Part shown: piece after piece, positions 22,696 through 31,506 of the stretch
Numbering within the stretch: position 1 is the first letter of the stretch
Layout: each line of letters begins with the position of its first letter
NCBI GenBank assembly: GCA_031258715.1
Contig: JAIRMN010000127.1
Coordinates: 1 to 49,335 of the forward strand
DNA: 49,335 bases
DNA from: Zoogloeaceae bacterium
GTDB lineage: Bacteria > Pseudomonadota > Gammaproteobacteria > Burkholderiales > Rhodocyclaceae
Reading direction: 5' to 3'
The notes under the pieces: model-generated
Seen by the model: only the letters and a program-made list of their open reading frames with translations
Told to the model about the DNA's origin: nothing
Database searches by the model: none
Program-made: the position numbers and the translations under genes

Positions 22696-24363
22696 CTATT
22701 CATTCCGTTCCGCCAGTAAAACAAACAACAGGGGCAGCGTTATCACAACATTGAAATGAAAGAACCTTACGTCCGGCCCACAGAGTAGCAGCATGGTTCC
22801 TAGGTTGTAACAAACGGAAGGCACAAGCAGAAATAGCGCGTTCGCGCCGTTTCTGCGCAATGAAAAAATCCCCCCAAGCAAAAGAAGCAACATGAGCAAC
22901 CCCGTATTGGTAAACAGCCAGGAAATTACCGGAATCATGAGGCAAAAAACAAAATAGCCAATAAACCCGATATGAAGCGCCCTGGAAATAATATTGTTGG
23001 CGTATGCAGGAGGCGGCGTAATGAACCCACTACCGCCTCTTTCAATTTTCCAAACTATGTCAGTTACGTTACAAACCGCGCTAAACGATTCGCGTTTGGC
23101 ATTTGTGTACGTTTGCAGCACCCACTTTAAAAAAATCCTGGGCGGAACAGCTTTAATACGATCGGATGCATTGAAAGTAAATTTTATGGAATTGTAGTTT
23201 CCTGGAACATAATTTTTACGCCATTCTTCATCCGTCGCCAAGGTATTCAAAAATTCCTTTGCTTTCGGCGGAAGCGCATGTGATTTTTTTATCAGCGCAT
23301 CCCCCAGAATAGTCATGGGTATCCCCACGGATTCCTGGTAGAAATTATGCGGATAGGTAACGTTCAGCGCGCTATACAACGGAACTTTCACCAGAAAAAC
23401 AAATGCCATCGTCAACACAACGGCAGCGGGAGCTTTAATGGTCTGTCTTGAATACAAAAAGAGCACGAGCACAGACAACGGAAGGGTAAAAAAGAATCCA
23501 TTATGCCGAACGATGGAGGCGAGGCCGACGGCGAGCGCAAACAGCATGGCATTCCGCCATTTTGAAAACCACGCCCCTTGGCTGAAATAAATATTGATCA
23601 TCATGATCGCTATAAAAACAATCAACACGGTCAAGGCCGAATCTTTCCAAAGGTACATCATGATATTCATCGTATATGGATTCAGGATGATGAATAAACC
23701 AGCCGTTAGGACATGCTTTCTGCCGAACCCCCATGATTCCAGTGTGGCGATTAACAATCCAACCCCAATGCTGAAAACAGTAATTTGAACAAAACAAACA
23801 AAGGCATAATGGTCTATGATGCGTGTGACGAGCCAAATCAGCAGCGTATGGATCACTGGATGCCAGTCGTCAAATCTTCCATTATGAACCTGCAACCACT
23901 GGTTTTCGGTGTCAGGAGATATGCCGCCGGGAAAAGAGGCAACAAATGACACAAGCAGGATGAAAAAACACGCGCCGCCAAACAGCAATACGGTTTCTTT
24001 TTTGAGCGTTGATTTTTTACCTGTTGCGCTTATTACGGCGGATCGGTATCGGGAACAGATAAAAACAATGAGATTATAAACAAACAAAAACAGCAAAATT
24101 GAAAAAAAGAAAACGAAGTACGTTTTCCTTTCACTGGCAAAAAGCATTTCTGAATGCGAGATGTAAATAACGAAGACACTATACGCGGACAGAAAAAGAT
24201 TATACAGCACAAACAGCCGTCTTTGCCCTTTCCGTAGCCCCGTATAAAAACCGCCTTTTATATCATGGGAAAAGTGTTTCAATGCCGCGTTTATCCATGC
24301 CGCGAAACCTCCAATGATTGTCCAATATTCCGCCAGTTCCTTCGTCAATACATTATTTTTCAT
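22696..24363 (-). CDS. AT-rich multi-pass membrane protein, glycosyltransferase-C-like
   Basis: 555 aa from the ATG at 24363, which has GAAGGTG upstream. It has at least 11 hydrophobic segments. The large loop after about residue 140 has FPGGISPDTENQWLQVHNGRFDDWHPVIHTLLIWL, a pattern seen in polytopic enzymes that use polyprenyl-linked sugars (the region is like DUF6020 proteins). RHNGFFFTLPLSVL and an extracytoplasmic domain with ALPPKAKEFLNTL follow. Its base composition and codon use are clearly more AT-rich than all neighbours, and it is flanked by direct repeats, so recent import is likely. It may modify the exported polymer. Confidence 0.65.
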   Translation of the reverse strand: MKNNVLTKELAEYWTIIGGFAAWINAALKHFSHDIKGGFYTGLRKGQRRLFVLYNLFLSAYSVFVIYISHSEMLFASERKTYFVFFFSILLFLFVYNLIVFICSRYRSAVISATGKKSTLKKETVLLFGGACFFILLVSFVASFPGGISPDTENQWLQVHNGRFDDWHPVIHTLLIWLVTRIIDHYAFVCFVQITVFSIGVGLLIATLESWGFGRKHVLTAGLFIILNPYTMNIMMYLWKDSALTVLIVFIAIMMINIYFSQGAWFSKWRNAMLFALAVGLASIVRHNGFFFTLPLSVLVLFLYSRQTIKAPAAVVLTMAFVFLVKVPLYSALNVTYPHNFYQESVGIPMTILGDALIKKSHALPPKAKEFLNTLATDEEWRKNYVPGNYNSIKFTFNASDRIKAVPPRIFLKWVLQTYTNAKRESFSAVCNVTDIVWKIERGGSGFITPPPAYANNIISRALHIGFIGYFVFCLMIPVISWLFTNTGLLMLLLLLGGIFSLRRNGANALFLLVPSVCYNLGTMLLLCGPDVRFFHFNVVITLPLLFVLLAERNE

Positions 24364-24426
24364 GGCACACCTTCTCATGTTTGGCTCCATGCGGCGTTTT
24401 GCCGCCGCTTGATTTTATTGGACACT

Positions 24427-24458
24427 GCGATGAATATAGAATAATTCATGTTCATCGC
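24427..24458. repeat. Short inverted repeat upstream of the AT-rich gene
   Basis: GCGATGAA (24427-24434) and TTCATCGC (24451-24458) are perfect arms around an AT-rich loop holding GAATAATTC. It lies between the acetyltransferase stop and the AT-rich gene, so it could be a terminator remnant or a regulatory site. Confidence 0.4.
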
Positions 24459-24471
24459 ATCATGGATGACG

Positions 24472-25149
24472 CTACTCATCCGGTGTGATACGCTTGCCTC
24501 CCTTTCTGCGCAGATGCAGGAAGCGCGGCGAGGGATAGGCGCGGGTACGCGCGAAATGAAACCAGTGGAACAAGCGGTAGGCGTGCGTCACCTCGCCAAC
24601 CTCCACGAACCCCAGGCGGATGTTCATGGACAACGCGGGCAAATTGCGCGCATCCACCAGGGAACGCACGGCGTGCACACCATTGCGCGGGAATTCCTCG
24701 CAGACGAGCCGCATGCAAAGTAACGGCAGTCCAATGCCGCGATAGGGTTTGGCGATTTCGACGGCAAACAGGTATACACAACCTGGCGGCAAGCGCACCT
24801 TGCAGTGATACAACTGATTGTCGTAATAATCCCGATCGGTCATCCACATGATGCCAATAGCGTTGCCATTTTCATCGACAAACATTTCACCGCGCAGACC
24901 CTTCTTCAAAAGTTCACGCATGGCGGACAGGTAACGCGAAAAATATTTCTCCAGTTTCGGCAGGTTTTCGCTGCTGATGCGCGCATGCGCCCAGCGTTGC
25001 GCGCTCATGCGTCGCGGCAGCGGCAGATCCAGTGAACGCTCCAGGGCCAGGAGTTCCCAATGCTGGTAAATGAAGCGTTCGCGCAGCACCCGCAGGACGC
25101 CGCGCCACCCCTTGCGCCGGATCTTGCCGATCAGTTCCGCGATTGACAT
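24472..25149 (-). CDS. GNAT acetyltransferase of the polysaccharide cluster
   Basis: 225 aa. The ATG at 25149 overlaps the previous stop (TGATG), with GGAGGA upstream. The acetyl-CoA loop is YRGIGLPLLCMRLVCEEF, preceded by strand VYLFAVEIAKP and followed by NLPALSMNIRLGFVEVG, the classic GNAT end. An N-terminal extension (1-60) is basic and helical and may contact the membrane. The small-molecule or sugar acceptor cannot be read. Its 3' end is duplicated 2 kb away on the far side of the AT-rich gene. Confidence 0.8.
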   Translation of the reverse strand: MSIAELIGKIRRKGWRGVLRVLRERFIYQHWELLALERSLDLPLPRRMSAQRWAHARISSENLPKLEKYFSRYLSAMRELLKKGLRGEMFVDENGNAIGIMWMTDRDYYDNQLYHCKVRLPPGCVYLFAVEIAKPYRGIGLPLLCMRLVCEEFPRNGVHAVRSLVDARNLPALSMNIRLGFVEVGEVTHAYRLFHWFHFARTRAYPSPRFLHLRRKGGKRITPDE

Positions 25150-27086
25150 CACGCGTCCTCCCAGGCCAAGGCGAACAGGGTTTCTCCGGGCAAATCGAAA
25201 CGAACCTGGTCATTTTTGCAATCGAGTTGTGCCTTGTACATGCGACTGTCCGGCGCTAAAAACTCAAGTTTCGCGCCGGGCCGGCACACAATACCCGCCA
25301 CGCTCACCTGCTGCGCACGTACGCTCTTGTTGACGCCCAAAAGACTGTGCCGCTTGCCGTCGCGCATGGCGAGCGCGTCCACTTCAAAGGCGTCGTTTTC
25401 CAGTCTCCGCACCCAGGGCAGCCAGTGGCGGCGCATGAATTGCTGGGCAAAGGCGACCGGCTTCATCGTGAAACCCGCCCCCTGATCACGCAACATGCCT
25501 TTGGGATGATCAGCGTCATCGGCGACCGGAAACCAGTTGAGCATGTCCAATAAGCCGTCGCCCGAAGCGTTGATCGCCACCGCAGCCCACCACAGCGCGG
25601 CAAAATGCGTTTCCTGCTGGTAGGGACTCACGCCCGATCCACTGGAAATATTGGTCTGGTTGATCAAGAGGGCTTTCCGGGGACGACCTTTCTCGTCCAA
25701 CCCCACCAGCCGGGCGGCAGCCCGGACGTCGTCCCGGTAACGCCGGGCGGCAAAGAGATCGCGCGCCATCCATTCATGCCAGACGATGGCGTCGATGACG
25801 TCTCCGTGGCGTTGCAGGAGCTTTTCCGTCCAGGCGAGGCCGCGCCGCCCTCTGGCGTCCTCTCGGAACGGGCCGCCGCCAAAGCGCGAACTGGCGGGCG
25901 CGGCAATGCGCACACCGGCGGCGCGCGCCGCCGAATTCGCGCGCACATGCCGCGAAATGACCTCAAAATATTTCTCGAAACTGTCGTAATCCGGGTAATT
26001 GAGATTGGGTTCGTCGGCAAGCGCCAGATAATGCAGGCCGCCGGAATCCAGGCGGATGACGTCGGAGAGCCAGCCCTCCACACCGGCCAGGGTCTCCTGA
26101 TCGGCGGCAAGGATGGATCTGCGTCCGCTTTTCGCCAGCAAGGTCAAATCGAGGCCGATGCCAAAACGCTGGTTGTACTGGCGGCGAAAGCCGATTTCAC
26201 GCTCCGGCTGGCGGGCGCGCACATCGATAAAACTGTAGAAGCCCGCCGCTTGCAGCCCTAGGGCGTCGAGCGCGGAAAATCCCGATTCCGGCCAGGGGGC
26301 ATAGGGCAAGCCGCCGCCCAGACGCGGCGTCGTCCCCAGTGTGTCTTCGCGCAAGGTCAGCGCCACCCTGCCCGGCAGCCGCGCCAGGGGACGCAGGTGT
26401 TCCGGCTTTTGCGCGAACAGGTTCTCCACGCCATCCAGCCAGAAAGCCGCCTTGCCGCTTCCCTCCAGATTCAGCCGCCAGATTTCATCCCGCCCCGATA
26501 CCGGCAGCGGCAGGCGGTCGAAGCGCGGATATTGCGCGTGTTTCTGCAAATCCAGGCGCAAGGCGTTGGCGCCGGAGAGGCGCGTGACCCTGAACGCGCC
26601 GACGCCGCCGTGATGCTTGCCGTTGAGCACGGCCTTCGCGCCCGCCGCCACGCGAAAATAGAGTTCGACGTTTTGGGGCGCGTCGATGGAAAAATGCACC
26701 TTGGCAGGCTCGAATTGCGCGGCGACGGCATCGTCATGCGTCACGCGATACGCGCGAAAGCTGTAGCCCGGAATCCCCAGACGGTAATCGGCCTTGCCGG
26801 GCGGCAGGGTAAAGACATGCTCGCCGCGCGTCTCTTCGGGGTGAATGTCGCGCTCATTCCGCAAACGCCCCGCGCCATCCACCAGATAGATTCGCTCACG
26901 ATTGGCGTCGGCCTGCCAGACGGCTTTCCAGCTCAAGCGCACGGAAGCGGCGTGTTTTGGCAGCAAATGGAGGCTGCCGTCACGAATGCGCTCCCATTTC
27001 ATTTCAGCGCCCTCCGAGGCCGAAACGAAGACGAAAAACGCGCCGACGATCAGGATGAATCCGGACAACTTACGATTCTTCGACAT
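25149..27086 (-). CDS. Secreted putative glycoside hydrolase
   Basis: 645 aa from ATG 27086, preceded by GAGGAGGG; the track start 27878 lies inside the flippase gene. The signal peptide is GFILIVGAFFVFVSASEGA. An N-terminal beta-rich part (30-250) contains a probable carbohydrate-binding fold. A barrel-like domain follows, with GFYSFIDVRARQ, LHYLALADEPNLNYPDYDSFEKYF and DAIVWHEWMARDLF, acidic residues placed as in retaining glycosidases. A C-terminal beta domain closes the protein. It may trim or process the exported polymer; many exopolysaccharide loci carry such an enzyme. The family number is not recognised, so the activity is inferred from layout only. Confidence 0.6.
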   Translation of the reverse strand: MSKNRKLSGFILIVGAFFVFVSASEGAEMKWERIRDGSLHLLPKHAASVRLSWKAVWQADANRERIYLVDGAGRLRNERDIHPEETRGEHVFTLPPGKADYRLGIPGYSFRAYRVTHDDAVAAQFEPAKVHFSIDAPQNVELYFRVAAGAKAVLNGKHHGGVGAFRVTRLSGANALRLDLQKHAQYPRFDRLPLPVSGRDEIWRLNLEGSGKAAFWLDGVENLFAQKPEHLRPLARLPGRVALTLREDTLGTTPRLGGGLPYAPWPESGFSALDALGLQAAGFYSFIDVRARQPEREIGFRRQYNQRFGIGLDLTLLAKSGRRSILAADQETLAGVEGWLSDVIRLDSGGLHYLALADEPNLNYPDYDSFEKYFEVISRHVRANSAARAAGVRIAAPASSRFGGGPFREDARGRRGLAWTEKLLQRHGDVIDAIVWHEWMARDLFAARRYRDDVRAAARLVGLDEKGRPRKALLINQTNISSGSGVSPYQQETHFAALWWAAVAINASGDGLLDMLNWFPVADDADHPKGMLRDQGAGFTMKPVAFAQQFMRRHWLPWVRRLENDAFEVDALAMRDGKRHSLLGVNKSVRAQQVSVAGIVCRPGAKLEFLAPDSRMYKAQLDCKNDQVRFDLPGETLFALAWEDA

Positions 27087-27088
27087 TT

Positions 27089-28426
27089 TTACCCTCCTCT
27101 TCCTTTTCGCGCCGCCTGGCGCAGGGCTTGAAATTGCGCGCGCAAAAACGTCACGTCGCTGGGCGTCAAAAACAACACGCGCCGCCAGCGCGCGCCGCTC
27201 AGCGCGCAATACAGGCGCAACATGGCAAACGCCACGACGAGATAGGCCACCGACGAGGCAATGCCCGCGCCCGCGATGCCCAGGTACGGGATCAACCCGA
27301 AATTGCAGATCAGGTTTACCACGACCGCGCCGCCCGTTATCGCCGACAGGCTGCCGGGGCGCTGCTTGCCGAGCAGATCGAGGCGCAGGATGCTGACGTA
27401 GCCCAGGCAAAACAACCCCGGCAGCAAGGCCAGCAAGGCCGGATAGGCAGGCGTGTAATCCGCGCCGAACAGGACGACAATCAGCCATTCGCCGGCCAGC
27501 GCCATCCCGATGCAAGCGACCAGCATGACCGTCGCCGTCAGGCGCAAGGCCAGTTGCGTGAGTTCCGCGATGCCCTCCCCCTGTTGCAGCAGGCGCTTCA
27601 TCAAGGGCGTCGTCACCGCTTCGGGGACGATCAACAGCAATTCGGCGGCGGCGCTGGCCATTGCGTAGTGGCCGAGCGCGTCCGGCGGCAGCAAGGCGGC
27701 CACCAGCAGATAATCGGCGCGCAAGAGCATTTGCTGGAACAACACTTCGGGATGGCTGCGCGCCCCATAGCGCAGGAGTTCCTTCTGCTGATCCGGCCGC
27801 CAGCAAAGCCGCAAGGAATGAAACCGCGCCAGCCAGCATACGCCTGCCACTACCACGCAGATCAGACCAAGCAGCCAACTCGCCAGGGCGGCGGCCAACA
27901 CGCTGGGCAGCAAGAGCCAGAGGAGAATCAGCAAGAGGAGCGGCGCCAGGGATTCCAGGAGACGCAGGGCATTGAAGACGCCCACCCGTCCGTCGGCGTT
28001 ATGCAGGGTTAGTATTCCGGCCTTGCATAGCGCCAGCGGCACGGCCAGCAACAAGAGCCAGGCCAGCGTTCCCAACTGCGCCGCAAGCTGCCGGGTCGCC
28101 GCGAAATCATCGCCAAAAAAACGCAACAGCATCACGCCGAGCAGCGTCAGCACAGTGGCGGGCAGGCAACCATAGACCAGCATCTGGGTAAGCAGCACGC
28201 TGATCGAATGGCGGCGCGCCGTCTGATAACCGACGGCGGTATTGAGGCCGCCGCAGGTGAGCGCGGCGATCAGGTCAGGCAAGGTGTTCAAGAGCGCGAA
28301 CAGGCCGCGGTCGGCGGGGCCGAGCAGGCGCGCGAGCAGGATATTGCGCAGCAGGCGGATGCCGATCATCAGCAGTCGGGTTCCCACGCTCAACACCATG
28401 TTCCAGAGATAAGAGCCGCGCTTCAT
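27089..28426 (-). CDS. Polysaccharide flippase (Wzx/MATE-like)
   Basis: 445 aa. The start at 28426 overlaps the previous stop as ATGA; an ATG six bases earlier is possible. It has 12-14 TM segments, beginning LWNMVLSVGTRLLMIGIRLLRNILLARLLGPADRGLFALLNTLPDLIAALTCGGLNTAVGY, the standard N-terminus of Wzx-type lipid-linked oligosaccharide flippases. It would turn undecaprenyl-linked repeat units to the periplasm for polymerisation. Its TAA stop overlaps the ribosome-binding site of the next gene, a sign of tight coupling. Confidence 0.88.
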   Translation of the reverse strand: MKRGSYLWNMVLSVGTRLLMIGIRLLRNILLARLLGPADRGLFALLNTLPDLIAALTCGGLNTAVGYQTARRHSISVLLTQMLVYGCLPATVLTLLGVMLLRFFGDDFAATRQLAAQLGTLAWLLLLAVPLALCKAGILTLHNADGRVGVFNALRLLESLAPLLLLILLWLLLPSVLAAALASWLLGLICVVVAGVCWLARFHSLRLCWRPDQQKELLRYGARSHPEVLFQQMLLRADYLLVAALLPPDALGHYAMASAAAELLLIVPEAVTTPLMKRLLQQGEGIAELTQLALRLTATVMLVACIGMALAGEWLIVVLFGADYTPAYPALLALLPGLFCLGYVSILRLDLLGKQRPGSLSAITGGAVVVNLICNFGLIPYLGIAGAGIASSVAYLVVAFAMLRLYCALSGARWRRVLFLTPSDVTFLRAQFQALRQAARKGRGG

Positions 28427-29436
28427 GTCCATGCGCTCCGCAACAAATACCAAGCGATCTGCGCCAGGAGACCGGTACTCGCGTAGCTGACGTTGATGCG
28501 CGGAAGCGCCATCGGGTCGCTGTCGACGCCAATCAGTCCGCGCCGCGCCGTCAGCGCGTAGCGATAGCCCAGGGCGGCGACGGCGGCGCGCACCTTGTCG
28601 TCGTGATCGCCATTTGGGTAACAATACACCGGCAACGGATGACGGCAACGCGCGCGCAAGGCGGCATGCGAACGCGCCAGTTCGCGCGGCAGCAAGTCGG
28701 CGTCCAGTCGCGTAAGAATTGCGTGACGAGCGCCGTGCGGGCCGAAACGCACCAGTCCCGAATCCTCAAGGGCGCGCACCTGCGTCCAATCCAGGGTAAT
28801 CGGCTGTAGCGGCGCAGGCGTCAGGGCGGCGATAGACTCCAGCTTTTCCGGCGACAGTGTGGCCAAGCCGCGCAGATAACGCGCAATCGCCAGACTGCGG
28901 CGTTCGCTGGCTTCGGAAGACAAGAGCAGGGGCGGCACGGGCGCGTCACAAGAGCGCAAGGCGTCACACACACGCCTGGCAACCGGAGATTGCGGCGTCT
29001 GCCAGAAAACCTTGCCGATGGCTTCCCACCAGAAGCATCGGGGAGGATGCCTGTCATCATGAACGAAATCGGTGGAGAGAAAGATGCTCGCCGGAAATTC
29101 ATGATGCTGCAACAGCGGGAAAGCCAGTTCGGCGTTGTCCCGCCAACCGTCATCGAAGGTCAACGCCATGCGCGGGCGTTCGCCGCCGATGGGAGATTCC
29201 AACAGGCTTTCCAGGGGAACACAGTCAAAATGCTGGCGCAGCCAGCGCAACAGATGCTCGAATGCCTGCTTGCTCATGCACAATGGACTGCAGTGAGGCC
29301 ACGCCGCTTCGGCGTCGTTTTCCATCACCCGGTGCAGAACCAGCACGAAGCCGCGCCGGCGCAAAGCGCCGCGCCACCCCGGCAAGCCAAGGTAGGCGCG
29401 GCCAATCCATCGTTTCAGGCGCATGAGGCTCAACAT
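28423..29436 (-). CDS. Polysaccharide deacetylase (NodB-like)
   Basis: 337 aa from ATG 29436, two bases after the preceding stop. NodB motif 1 is MALTFDDGWRDN. Motif 2 is altered but keeps histidines (FGPHGARHAIL), and motif 3 is YCYPNGDHDD. GFVLVLHRVMENDAEAAW near the start is typical of deacetylases encoded in exopolysaccharide loci. It would remove N- or O-acetyl groups from the polymer or a precursor, in the periplasm or at the membrane face. No signal peptide is seen. The upstream extension in the track belongs to the glycosyltransferase frame. Confidence 0.85.
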   Translation of the reverse strand: MLSLMRLKRWIGRAYLGLPGWRGALRRRGFVLVLHRVMENDAEAAWPHCSPLCMSKQAFEHLLRWLRQHFDCVPLESLLESPIGGERPRMALTFDDGWRDNAELAFPLLQHHEFPASIFLSTDFVHDDRHPPRCFWWEAIGKVFWQTPQSPVARRVCDALRSCDAPVPPLLLSSEASERRSLAIARYLRGLATLSPEKLESIAALTPAPLQPITLDWTQVRALEDSGLVRFGPHGARHAILTRLDADLLPRELARSHAALRARCRHPLPVYCYPNGDHDDKVRAAVAALGYRYALTARRGLIGVDSDPMALPRINVSYASTGLLAQIAWYLLRSAWT

Positions 29437-29438
29437 GA

Positions 29439-30575
29439 TCAACGGCTCTGGCGAGAATTCCAGATAGCATAACGCCGCCCGCGCAGGAATTGCCACAGAC
29501 CGGCGCTCATGCCCGCCAGCGTCACTAGCAGGAAACCGGCAAGGCGAAATGGCTTCGGCAGCCCTCCCCGGCGATCGAAAAGACCGATGACGCCCGCCGC
29601 GTAAGCGGCCAGTTGCGCGCACAGGGTCAAACGATAGAAAGCGCCCACGTTCCACAAGAACAGATTGCACAAGAAGAGCGGCAACAGGAGGGGCGGCGCG
29701 AGGCGGCGCAGGAGTTTGTGGGAGATAAGCGCAAAGGCGAGAAAACCGTGACGCAACGGATTCATCAATTCGCGCCGCGCCGCCAGGCTTCGCAATCCGC
29801 CGACGGTGATGCGCACCCGGCGGCGAAACTGCTTGGCGGCCTCGTCCACGCCGCAGTCATATACCCGCGCCGCTTCGACGTAAACAATGCGCTTGCCCGC
29901 AACCGCCGCGCAGGTACAGAGGAAAAAATCATCCGTCACCTCGGCGGGCACGGGCTGGAACAGTTCGCGCCGCAAGGCCAACAGCGCGCCATCGGCGGAA
30001 GCCACGCAACCGGCGCGATTTTCCGCCGCGCGCAGCCAAGCTTCATAGCGCCGGTACAGCCGGTCGCCGACGCTCAGGGCGCGTCCGGCGCGATAAACCT
30101 GCTCATTGCCGACACAACAACCGACTTCCGGGTCGGCAAAGGGCGCCAACAGATGCGCAAGCGTACCATCCTGCCAGTGATTGTCGACATCGGTAAACAG
30201 CAATAGGGCGTTACGGGCTTCGCTCACGGCGGCGTTCAGGGCAGCCGCCTTGCCCCGTCGCGGCAAATCGAGCACCTTGAGGCGCGGATCATCGGCAAAC
30301 GCGCGCGCGCGCGCCACGGTGTCGTCCTCTGAGCCATCGCTGGCCAGGATGACTTCCAGCGCCGCCGGATGTCGCTGTGCCAGCAGGGAACTTACCCTGT
30401 GCTCGACATGCCGGGCTTCGTCATGCGCCGCGACGATGATGCTGACCGATTCCGCGCGGGCTTCCGGCGTCTCGCGCCGGCCCATGAACGGACAGATCGC
30501 CGCCAAGGTGAGCGGATAGCCCACCCAGGCATAAAAGGGCAGGAACAGGAAAAACCAGAAAAGCGCCTCAACCAC
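29439..30575 (-). CDS. Family 2 glycosyltransferase, membrane-bound
   Basis: 378 aa from a GTG at 30575 that has GGAGG seven bases upstream and overlaps the previous gene by 8 bases; the track's ATG at 30635 lies deeper in that gene. An N-terminal TM is followed by the GT2 domain: VSIIVAAHDEARHVEHRV, SDGSEDDT, LFTDVDNHW (the DxD motif), EVTDDFFL and the QFRRR basic segment in the place of QxxRW. Three C-terminal TM segments follow. This is the processive/transmembrane GT2 layout (as in hyaluronan or chitin-type synthases) and it probably builds the repeat unit. Confidence 0.87.
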   Translation of the reverse strand: MVEALFWFFLFLPFYAWVGYPLTLAAICPFMGRRETPEARAESVSIIVAAHDEARHVEHRVSSLLAQRHPAALEVILASDGSEDDTVARARAFADDPRLKVLDLPRRGKAAALNAAVSEARNALLLFTDVDNHWQDGTLAHLLAPFADPEVGCCVGNEQVYRAGRALSVGDRLYRRYEAWLRAAENRAGCVASADGALLALRRELFQPVPAEVTDDFFLCTCAAVAGKRIVYVEAARVYDCGVDEAAKQFRRRVRITVGGLRSLAARRELMNPLRHGFLAFALISHKLLRRLAPPLLLPLFLCNLFLWNVGAFYRLTLCAQLAAYAAGVIGLFDRRGGLPKPFRLAGFLLVTLAGMSAGLWQFLRGRRYAIWNSRQSR

Positions 30576-31506
30576 GTTCCGGCCTCCGCGCGGGCCGCCT
30601 GAAGAAGCCCGATAACAGCGCCGCCGCCGCCACATGCAGGCGCAGCCAGTGCAAGGCCATGAGTTGCGTCATGAATAACGGATGACGAGACGCGCGCTGG
30701 CGCAAGACGAGGACAAAAGCCGCCAGCAAGCCCGGCAACAAGGCCAGCGCGGCAGGCAGGGGACAGACGAGCGCCAGCGCCAGGGCAACCAGGGTCGATG
30801 CGGCCACACCCGCGCAGAGCAACGGAAAACGCAGCGCGCGCAAACCGCCGCCCGTCTGGATTAGTTTCAGGCCGCCGCTCTGCCGCCAATATTCCTTGCC
30901 CAGCCATTCCCGCCAACTGCGCTCGTATCCCCAATGGATGACCTTCGGCGCGGGCAGGCTCAACAAACGCGCGCCCACCCGGTGCAGGCGCAAGGTGAAA
31001 TCCTTGTCTTCGCTCGTGCGCAGACCTTCATCGAAACCGCCCACGCGCAGAAACCAGGAACGCGGCATGCACAGGTTCGAGGTCGCCAGCCAGTCGCGCG
31101 CGCGCCGGTTGCCGCGATACTGCCATACCCGCGCGAACCAGGGCGCGTCGGCGGGAATGTCGCACACCAGCGCGAGCACATCGGCAGAGCGTCGATCATG
31201 GATGTCCCGCCAAACCGTCAACCAGTCGGGCGGCACTTCAATATCGGCATCGACGAAAGCCAGCCCGTCGCCCGTTGCCGCCTCGACGCCGCGATTGCGC
31301 AAGGCGCCAATGGAAATGCCCGGATAATCGAGCACGCGCGCGCCCTGCGCGACGGCAATACGCGGACCGTCATCGGTGGAGCCGTTATCCACCACCAAGA
31401 GTTCGCATTCGATCCGGGCAAAATCGGCGGCGCGGCGGATGCTGGCAAGCGTCCGGCCAATGTGACGCGCCTCATTGAACATCGGAATCACCACGCTGAT
31501 TTTCAT
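30568..31506 (-). CDS. Family 2 glycosyltransferase
   Basis: 312 aa. GT-A fold start MKISVVIPMFNEARHIGRTLASIR, then VVDNGSTDDG and LAFVDADIEVPPDWL (DxD) and a C-terminal W-rich acceptor region (HWGYERSWREWLGKEYWR). One or two hydrophobic segments at the end (ALVALALALVCPLPAALALLPGLLAAFVLVL) suggest membrane association. It overlaps the polymerase gene by ATGA. It adds one sugar to the lipid-linked repeat unit; the sugar cannot be read. Confidence 0.87.
   Translation of the reverse strand: MKISVVIPMFNEARHIGRTLASIRRAADFARIECELLVVDNGSTDDGPRIAVAQGARVLDYPGISIGALRNRGVEAATGDGLAFVDADIEVPPDWLTVWRDIHDRRSADVLALVCDIPADAPWFARVWQYRGNRRARDWLATSNLCMPRSWFLRVGGFDEGLRTSEDKDFTLRLHRVGARLLSLPAPKVIHWGYERSWREWLGKEYWRQSGGLKLIQTGGGLRALRFPLLCAGVAASTLVALALALVCPLPAALALLPGLLAAFVLVLRQRASRHPLFMTQLMALHWLRLHVAAAALLSGFFRRPARRPERG

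Noticed and set aside
25149-27878. Long 909-aa form of the glycosidase-like ORF
   Set aside because: The first 264 residues are a frame inside the flippase gene; the ATG at 27086 has a strong ribosome-binding site and signal peptide.
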